Assembly (NCBI RefSeq): GCF_020329505.1
Contig: NZ_JAGKJJ010000029.1
Coordinates: 1-60,343, forward strand
Direction of reading: 5' to 3'
Source: Bradyrhizobium semiaridum
GTDB lineage: Bacteria > Pseudomonadota > Alphaproteobacteria > Rhizobiales > Xanthobacteraceae
Length of the DNA stretch: 60,343 bases
The notes under the pieces were generated by a model, which saw only the letters and a list, made by a program, of their open reading frames with translations, did no database searches and had not been told where the DNA came from. Position numbers and translations under genes: made by a program. Shown here one piece after another: positions 54,828 to 60,343 of the stretch. Every line of letters begins with the position of its first letter. The first letter of the stretch is position 1.

Positions 54828-57125
54828 TCAGTTCTTGCGTGGCACGGTCGCCGTGGGGCTGCCGTCCGGTCCGGCCGCGGCGATGTAGTTCTCAGGGAAC
54901 GCCAGCGCGCTCGAGGATTCCGGCTTGGCGTTGGACGGCTCGTTCAACGTGGTCTTGCCGGAGGTCTTGTCGGCGGTCCTGGCGGCGTCGTCGAGCATCT
55001 TCTCGACCCGCACCAGAATATCCGCGCCACGCTTGGTCAGCACGGGCGGCGGCCCCGGCTTGGTCTCGAGCACCTTCGGCGCCGCATTCGCCTGGGCATT
55101 GGCCTGCGCCGCCGTCTGCGGCAGCTTCTGGCCCATGCCGACGCCGACCAGTTCGCGCACCTCGACGCCCTGATGCGCCGTCACCATGATGTCGTGCCAG
55201 GTCTGCGCCGGCAGCGAGCCGCCGGTCATGCGGTTGGTCGGCGAATAGTCGTCATTGCCGTACCAGACCGCACAGGTGAAGTTGCCGGTGTAGCCGACGA
55301 ACCAGGCGTCGCGATAGGCATTGGTGGTGCCGGTCTTGCCCGCGGTCGGAATGCCGTCGAGCGCGGCGCGGCGCGCGGTGCCCTCGCTGACCACGTGGCT
55401 CATCATGCCCGCCATGTCGGCGGCGATGTTCGGCGGGATCGCCTGCTTCGGCTTCGGACCGTCGCGATCCCAGCGCCACACCAGGTCGCCGGCGCCGGTC
55501 CGCACCTCCAGCACCGAGTGCGGCGTCACCGACTTGCCGCGGTTCGGGAAGGTCGCGTAGGCGACCGCATGTTCGAGCACGGTGACTTCGTCGGAGCCGA
55601 TCGGCAGCGACGGCGTGTCCGGCAGCGGCGCCTTGAGCCCGAAGCGGCGCGCGACCTCGATGATCTTGGCGCGGCCGGCCTTCGGCCCTTCCTTGCCGCC
55701 CATCATGATCGACAGCTTGACCGGCACCACGTTGATCGAGCGGGTGATCGCCTGCGTCAGCGTCACCGAACCGGAATAGGAGTGGCCATAGTTCTGCGGG
55801 CACCAGTTGCCGATGCAGACCGGGCCGTCGACGATCTTCGAGTTCGGCGTGAAGCCGTTCAGCAGCGCGGTGGTGTAGACGTAGGGCTTGAACGACGAGC
55901 CGGGCTGGCGATAGGCGTCGGTGGCGCGGTTGAACTGGCTTGCGCCGTAATCGCGGCCGCCGACCATGGCGCGGATACCACCGTCGAGATCCGACACCAC
56001 GGTCGCGGCCTGCGTCGCATGATAGTCGCGCCCGAACTGGCGGAGTTGGTTCTCGATCGCCTCCTCGGCGGCGTGCTGCACGTTCATGTCGATCGCGGTG
56101 CGGACCACGAAGACGCGCTCGGTGTAGGATTTCGGGAACGTATCGACCAGCTTGCGCATCTCGTCGAAGGCGTAGTCGAGATAGTAGTTGGGCGAGTTCT
56201 CGTCGCGCCGGTCGACTGCCACCGCCGGATTGCGGCGGGCGCCGAATACCTGACCCTCGGTCATGAAGCCGGCATCGACGAGGTTGTCGAGCACGACGTT
56301 GGCGCGAGCGCGCGCCGCGGGCAGGTTGATATGCGGGGCGTATTTGGTCGGCGCCTTGAACAGGCCGGCGAGCATCGCTGCTTCCGCGAGGTTCACGTCG
56401 CGCACCGACTTGTTGAAATAGAAGTGGGCGGCGCCGTCGACGCCGAAGGTGCCACCGCCCATATAGGCGCGGTCGAGATAGAGCTTGAGGATCTCGTTCT
56501 TGGTGAGGCGCGTCTCCAGCCAGATCGCGAGGAAGGCTTCTTTCACCTTGCGCTCGATGGTGCGCTCGTTGTTCAGGAACAGGTTCTTGGCGAGCTGCTG
56601 GGTGATCGACGACCCGCCTTGGCGCACGCCGCCGGCCTGCGCGTTGGTGACGAGCGCGCGGGCGAGGCCCGGAATGTCGATGCCGAAATGGTCATAGAAG
56701 CGGCGGTCTTCGGTCGCCAGCGTCGCCTTGATCAGATTGTCCGGAAAGTCTTCCAGCGGGATCGAGTCGTTATGCTTGATGCCGCGGCTGCCGATCGGAT
56801 TGCCGTAGCGGTCGAGGAAGGTCACCGCGAGGTCGGATTTCTTCAGCCAGTCCTCGTCGGCGGTCTCGCGGAAGGCGGGGATCGCCAATGTCAGCAGCAG
56901 GATCATGCCGCCGAGCCCGAGGGTCGCGGCCTCCGACAGCGGCTCGATGAACACCCAGCGCTTCCAGCGGCCGACATAGAAGCGGTCCATGAAAGTGGAG
57001 TAGCGCTCGAACGCCTCGCGCAGGCCGCGGCCGGACGCGAACAGCGTCGCGCCGAAACGCGCGTCGAGGTCCAGGAAAAAGTTCTGGACGTTCTGCTTCC
57101 AACGCGGCGGTAGGATCTGGCGCAC
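54828..57125 (-). CDS. class A penicillin-binding protein (PBP1a type)
   Basis: Bifunctional peptidoglycan synthase of 765 residues from the ATG at 57125. A cytoplasmic region of about 65 residues precedes one membrane helix (residues 68-87). The GT51 glycosyltransferase domain has catalytic E139 in ATEDRRFYDHFGID and GGSSITQQLAKN. The transpeptidase domain has S410-x-x-K413 (GSSFKP), S463-x-N465 (RSINVV) and K597-T-G (TAGKTGTT). A C-terminal Ala/Pro/Lys-rich tail of about 100 residues follows. It is first in a likely operon with DUF1214 and DUF1254. Which paralogue it is cannot be decided here. Confidence 0.93.
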   Translation of the reverse strand: MRQILPPRWKQNVQNFFLDLDARFGATLFASGRGLREAFERYSTFMDRFYVGRWKRWVFIEPLSEAATLGLGGMILLLTLAIPAFRETADEDWLKKSDLAVTFLDRYGNPIGSRGIKHNDSIPLEDFPDNLIKATLATEDRRFYDHFGIDIPGLARALVTNAQAGGVRQGGSSITQQLAKNLFLNNERTIERKVKEAFLAIWLETRLTKNEILKLYLDRAYMGGGTFGVDGAAHFYFNKSVRDVNLAEAAMLAGLFKAPTKYAPHINLPAARARANVVLDNLVDAGFMTEGQVFGARRNPAVAVDRRDENSPNYYLDYAFDEMRKLVDTFPKSYTERVFVVRTAIDMNVQHAAEEAIENQLRQFGRDYHATQAATVVSDLDGGIRAMVGGRDYGASQFNRATDAYRQPGSSFKPYVYTTALLNGFTPNSKIVDGPVCIGNWCPQNYGHSYSGSVTLTQAITRSINVVPVKLSIMMGGKEGPKAGRAKIIEVARRFGLKAPLPDTPSLPIGSDEVTVLEHAVAYATFPNRGKSVTPHSVLEVRTGAGDLVWRWDRDGPKPKQAIPPNIAADMAGMMSHVVSEGTARRAALDGIPTAGKTGTTNAYRDAWFVGYTGNFTCAVWYGNDDYSPTNRMTGGSLPAQTWHDIMVTAHQGVEVRELVGVGMGQKLPQTAAQANAQANAAPKVLETKPGPPPVLTKRGADILVRVEKMLDDAARTADKTSGKTTLNEPSNAKPESSSALAFPENYIAAAGPDGSPTATVPRKN

Positions 57126-57401
57126 CGGGGCTCTTGATCAGTTCGACAGCGCTGCAGGCGCCAGAATCGGGCGCCGACGAGCGTCTTGCTTGGATGTTGC
57201 GGCAAACCCAAGGCGCTTTTGCGTCGTTGGGCGCTCGTTCGTTGTTCTATCCGAGCGGCTGCCATAAACCAATGGCGGGCCTCGTGAATTTAATGAGAGG
57301 GCTAACGCTGCCCACCGCCTTTTGCGGCCCCGCAAAAGCACCCCCTTGCGCGCCTTGCGGCGGCACCCCAAGAAGAGCCGCATCGGCGTCAACAGGACAT
57401 C

Positions 57402-57962
57402 ATGACCGCACCGCCCAAACGCCCGTCGGACCAGGATGGATTCTTCTGGAAAACCAAGACGTTGGAGGAGATGTCCAACGCCGAATGGGAGAGTCTGTGC
57501 GACGGCTGCGCGCGCTGCTGCCTGGAGAAGCTCGAGGACGAGGATACGGGGAAGATCTACTTCACCCATATCTCCTGCAAGCTGCTCGATTCCGGCCTGT
57601 GCACCTGCAAGGACTATACGAACCGTTCCGACCAGGTTCCGGACTGTGTCCGCCTGACGCCCGAGAACGTCCGGACCCTGAACTGGTTGCCGCCGAGCTG
57701 CGGCTACCGCCTCGTGGCCGAGGGGCGGGATCTCTATTGGTGGCACCCGCTGATCTCCGGCGATCCGAACACCGTCCATGAAGCCGGGGTCTCGGTGCGT
57801 GGCCGGGTGGAGGGCACCGAAATCGACGTCAACGACGCCGACCTCGAGGATCACATCGTGCGCTGGCCTGGCTTGCTGCCGAGGCAGGCTCGCCTGAAGA
57901 AGCGGCCCAAGGACCTTCCAACGACTCTGCCCGGGACTGTCGGCAAGACGTCCAAAGCGTGA
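57402..57962 (+). CDS. YcgN-type cysteine cluster protein (UPF0260)
   Basis: 186 residues from the ATG at 57402 with agga upstream. The cysteine cluster CDGCARCCLEKLED near the N-terminus, then THISCKLLD, CTCKDYTNR and DCVRLT, marks the UPF0260/YkgJ group, presumed metal- or Fe-S-binding. LNWLPPSCGYRLVAEGRDLYWW in segments and the basic C-terminus complete the family pattern. Function unknown. Divergent from the penicillin-binding protein gene across about 275 bases. Confidence 0.92.
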   Translation: MTAPPKRPSDQDGFFWKTKTLEEMSNAEWESLCDGCARCCLEKLEDEDTGKIYFTHISCKLLDSGLCTCKDYTNRSDQVPDCVRLTPENVRTLNWLPPSCGYRLVAEGRDLYWWHPLISGDPNTVHEAGVSVRGRVEGTEIDVNDADLEDHIVRWPGLLPRQARLKKRPKDLPTTLPGTVGKTSKA

Positions 57963-58059
57963 CGCGATCGCGTCCGTTTTCGTCACGTCAGCGCGAGGAT
58001 GCCGGGGCGGGATGCACCCATGCGCCGGGCGGCCTGCCTCAGCATCGCGTTGCAGCATA

Positions 58060-58083
58060 CATTGCAAATCGAGAATGATTCCA
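58060..58083 (+). promoter_or_regulatory. candidate Fur/Irr-type iron box
   Basis: attgcaaatcgagaatgatt combines TTGCAAAT with GAGAATGATT, both frequent halves of alphaproteobacterial iron operators. It lies 38 bases before the ATG at 58122 of the exporter gene. The match is by eye. Confidence 0.35.
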
Positions 58084-58121
58084 TCGCGGGCGAGGGCTCG
58101 CGCAGCAGATCTACGCCTCCA

Positions 58122-59720
58122 ATGAACAAGTATGAACGGCAGAGCCGTTTTCCTGCCGACCAAACGCCATTGCCCCAAGACATTCCTGGCGACATTGCCG
58201 AAGAGCTGTCCCGCCTCCCGAGCGAGGTGATCGAACTCAACGACGCGCCGCCGCTGGCGCCGCCGGTCCCGCTCACGCACGACGAAGTCCGCACCATCGT
58301 CATCAGCCTGATGCTGACGATGTTCCTTGCCGCGCTCGACCAGACCATCGTCGCCACGGCGCTGCCGACCATCGGCCGCCAGTTCGGCGACGTGACCAAT
58401 CTCTCCTGGGTGATCACGTCGTATCTTCTGGCCTCCACCGCGGTGGCGCCGGTATTCGGCACCTTGAGCGACATCTACGGCCGCCGTGCCATGATCATCA
58501 CCTCGCTGAGCCTGTTCGTGGTCGGCTCCGTGCTGTGCGCGATCGCGCCGAGCATGACCATGCTGATCCTCGCCCGCGGCCTGCAGGGCCTCGGCGGCGG
58601 CGGCATCATGCCGGTGGTGCAGACCGTGATCTCCGACGTCGTTTCGCCGCGCGAGCGCGGCCGCTACCAGGCCTATTTCTCCAGCGTCTGGATGGCGGGC
58701 GGCATCCTCGGTCCTGTCATCGGCGGCGTGTTCGCCGAGCATCTGCACTGGTCGATGATCTTCTGGATCAACCTGCCGCTCGCCGCGGCCGGGTTGGCGC
58801 TGCTGCTGCCGAAGATGAAGAAGATCCCGGTGTTCCACCGCAAGCGCGAGGTCGACTGGCTTGGCGGCATCCTGCTGATGGCGTCCGCCGTCGTGTTCAT
58901 GCTGGTGCTGACCTGGGGCGGGACCAGATTCTCCTGGCTGTCGCCGACCATCACGGCAATGCTCGGGGCCTCGGTCGCGCTTGCCGGCGCCTTCGTCTGG
59001 CACGCCCGCCGCGCTGACGAGCCGTTCCTGCCGCTGTCGCTGCTGGGCGGCTCGGTGGTGCCGTTCGCGATGTGCGCGGGCGGCTGCGCGCTCGGCGCCA
59101 TCGTCGGTCTGACCGTGCACCTGCCGCTCTATTACGAGGTGGTCTATCACCTCAGCGCCAGCGAGGCCGGCCTTGCGCTGATCCCGCTCGCCGCGATCTC
59201 GACCTGCGGCGCGGCGATCGCCGGCCGGACCATGGCGAAGGCGAAGCATTACAAGCGCGTCGCAATCGTCGGCACCTCGGTTGCCGCGGTCTGTGCCGCC
59301 GGGATGGCGGTGACGACGCTGCCGCTGTGGGGCCTGCTGACGCTGATGGGCGTGTTCGCGCTCGGGCTTGGCACCACATTCCCAGTCAGCGTGGTGTCGC
59401 TGCAGAATTCGGTGGCGCGGGCGCAGGTCGGCACCGTCACCGGCGCGATGAACTTCTTCCGCGCGCTGATGGCCTCGTTCACCGTCGCTGCCTTCACCAC
59501 GATTCTGCTGATGACGCTGGGCTCCGATATCTCGCTCGCCAGTGAGCATCATGCAGCAGGTGCGGTAAGCGCGATCCCGGTCGCCGACATGGTCACCGCC
59601 TTCCGCTACGTGTTCGGCGCGGCCGCCGCGCTGCTCACCACGGCGTCGATCTGCATGATCGTCATGGAAGAGCGTCCGCTCGCCGGACCCGGCACGCCGC
59701 CGGTGGAGATGGCGGAGTAG
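58122..59720 (+). CDS. DHA2-type MFS multidrug/small-molecule exporter
   Basis: Proton-driven 14-helix exporter of 532 residues from the ATG at 58122. The frame is open to 57999, but that extension has no domain and would cover the candidate iron box. A hydrophilic N-terminus of about 55 residues leads to TM1 (IVISLMLTMFLAALDQTIVATALP), whose DQTIVATALP is the DHA2 motif. Motif A is GTLSDIYGRRAM, motif C is WMAGGILGPVIGGVF. Substrate unknown; an iron box, if real, would fit siderophore or metal-linked export. No partner adaptor gene is adjacent. Confidence 0.92.
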   Translation: MNKYERQSRFPADQTPLPQDIPGDIAEELSRLPSEVIELNDAPPLAPPVPLTHDEVRTIVISLMLTMFLAALDQTIVATALPTIGRQFGDVTNLSWVITSYLLASTAVAPVFGTLSDIYGRRAMIITSLSLFVVGSVLCAIAPSMTMLILARGLQGLGGGGIMPVVQTVISDVVSPRERGRYQAYFSSVWMAGGILGPVIGGVFAEHLHWSMIFWINLPLAAAGLALLLPKMKKIPVFHRKREVDWLGGILLMASAVVFMLVLTWGGTRFSWLSPTITAMLGASVALAGAFVWHARRADEPFLPLSLLGGSVVPFAMCAGGCALGAIVGLTVHLPLYYEVVYHLSASEAGLALIPLAAISTCGAAIAGRTMAKAKHYKRVAIVGTSVAAVCAAGMAVTTLPLWGLLTLMGVFALGLGTTFPVSVVSLQNSVARAQVGTVTGAMNFFRALMASFTVAAFTTILLMTLGSDISLASEHHAAGAVSAIPVADMVTAFRYVFGAAAALLTTASICMIVMEERPLAGPGTPPVEMAE

Positions 59721-59742
59721 GGCGGTCGCCGCACTCACAACC

Positions 59743-59864
59743 GTCGTCCCGGCGTAGGCCGGGGCCCATACGCCGCAGCGGAAGTTGTGAATGGGATTTG
59801 TCGTTCCAGCGGTACGCAACAATCGGCATTTGTGGTTATGGGTCCCGGCCTTCGCCGGGACGAC
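59743..59864. repeat. palindromic repeat (gtcgtcccggc family)
   Basis: gtcgtcccggcgtaggccgg (from 59743) pairs with the complementary sequence ending ccgggacgac at 59864, with gggcccata/tatgggtcc at the inner edge. Not seen elsewhere in the window. Confidence 0.8.
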
Positions 59865-59892
59865 GAGCCGAATGTGTTGCACCGCTGCTCAT

Positions 59893-59928
59893 CCCGTCAT
59901 CCCCGCGCCTTTGCGCGGGGATGACGGG
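59893..59928. repeat. hairpin at the edge of repeat copy B
   Basis: cccgtcatccccgcgc (59893-59908) pairs perfectly with gcgcggggatgacggg (59913-59928) around a 4-base loop. A half of this element, catccccgcgc, marks the matching edge of copy A at 5871-5881. Confidence 0.8.
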
Positions 59929-60343
59929 ATGACGGTTCGCGTGATTCACACGTCAAACAGCTAGCTCGGTGTCATCGCCCGGCTTGCCGCCTCCGCTAAA
60001 AGCTTCGGCAAGCCGGGCGATGACAGTGGTGGGTGGGGACGCAGTTTCGCGCTCTCGGGACATGATTTGTCCCGAGCTTTGCATTTCGTTTCGCCCTTCT
60101 TCGAACAGAGGGCGCAGGGAAAGCCGGGTGCCGATCGCACCCATGGGCCCCGAGCAATGGGTAGAAAGCTCGGGGGTAGGACCACAGGTGTAACCGGAAA
60201 CAACCCGGCTTTCCCTGCGCGATGGGTTACGGCTTATACGTGCTTACCCCGGCGAGACTGGGCTTTGTTGTCACCGCCCTCGCAAGACGCAATTGCATCG
60301 AGCGAGAGGACACCTGCCACCAGGGCGTCCGGCCTGCACGATT
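59913..60343 (-). repeat. long dispersed repeat, copy B (inverted, truncated by window end)
   Basis: Reverse complement of copy A (5461-5881), including the gcgcagggaaagccggg stem (its two arms near 60112-60128 and 60206-60222) and the agctagctcggtgtcatcg edge. The apical part of the gccgggcgatgac stem differs from copy A. It continues beyond 60343. Confidence 0.85.

Noticed and set aside
57138..59882. 914-codon open frame on the minus strand
   Set aside because: It lies opposite the YcgN-type and DHA2 exporter genes and has a His/Arg/Gln-rich shadow composition typical of GC-rich DNA.

Overview
The window reads as a stretch of chromosome from a GC-rich alphaproteobacterium of the Bradyrhizobium/Rhodopseudomonas group (Nitrobacteraceae). 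The indications are uniformly high GC, several alphaproteobacterial signature families (MucR, NrsF/DUF1109, DUF2336, DUF1491, DUF5330, ImuB-DnaE2, a Tat-exported beta-helix protein), and many short palindromic repeats of the kind scattered through Bradyrhizobium genomes. This assignment is inference; no rRNA or other taxonomic marker is present. No tRNA, rRNA, CRISPR array, integrase, transposase or phage gene was recognised. The content looks like core or housekeeping chromosome rather than an island.

Layout. 1-5246: 3' part of imuB and all of dnaE2, the SOS mutagenesis pair, carrying three in-frame palindromic repeat insertions. 5251-5881: non-coding repeats, including copy A of a long dispersed repeat whose inverted copy B closes the window (59913-60343). 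5940-7721: small membrane protein and an oddly ordered family III CoA-transferase. 7873-14924: RND efflux adaptor and pump, with an amidohydrolase and a TolC-type outer membrane protein on the other strand. 15165-18617: acetyl-CoA hydrolase/transferase, enoyl-CoA hydratase and an exported low-complexity protein. 18943-24292: two ECF sigma/anti-sigma pairs around a diguanylate cyclase-DUF2336 pair. 25077-27683: three poorly known genes, one a Tat-exported beta-helix protein.

27798-36298 is a run of minus-strand genes: folP-folB-folK, then mutA-GFA-mutB, a small membrane protein, and meaB-pcp. Its centre is methylmalonyl-CoA mutase (both subunits plus the MeaB chaperone) and its upstream end is folate synthesis. 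Several junctions overlap by four bases (ATGA or TTGA), implying translational coupling. 36391-40712: DUF4332, DUF2267, a HerA-like ATPase and an M20 dipeptidase. 40912-46241: class II aldolase-like protein, glycosyltransferase 39, a MucR regulator lacking two zinc ligands, SufE, DUF5330. 46659-49203: histidine kinase overlapping a peptidoglycan-binding membrane protein. 49214-57125: ankyrin protein, DUF1491, second DUF2336, a promoter region with two CtrA-like sites, a lipoprotein, DUF1254/DUF1214, and a class A penicillin-binding protein. 57402-59720: YcgN-family protein and a DHA2 exporter.

The most notable observations are the in-frame palindromic insertions in imuB and dnaE2, the anti-sigma factor with a protease-propeptide-like C-terminus, the GFA gene nested inside the methylmalonyl-CoA mutase operon, CtrA-type operators, the MucR with lost zinc ligands, three convergent gene pairs whose stop codons share one CTAG, and the long inverted repeat bounding about 54 kb.
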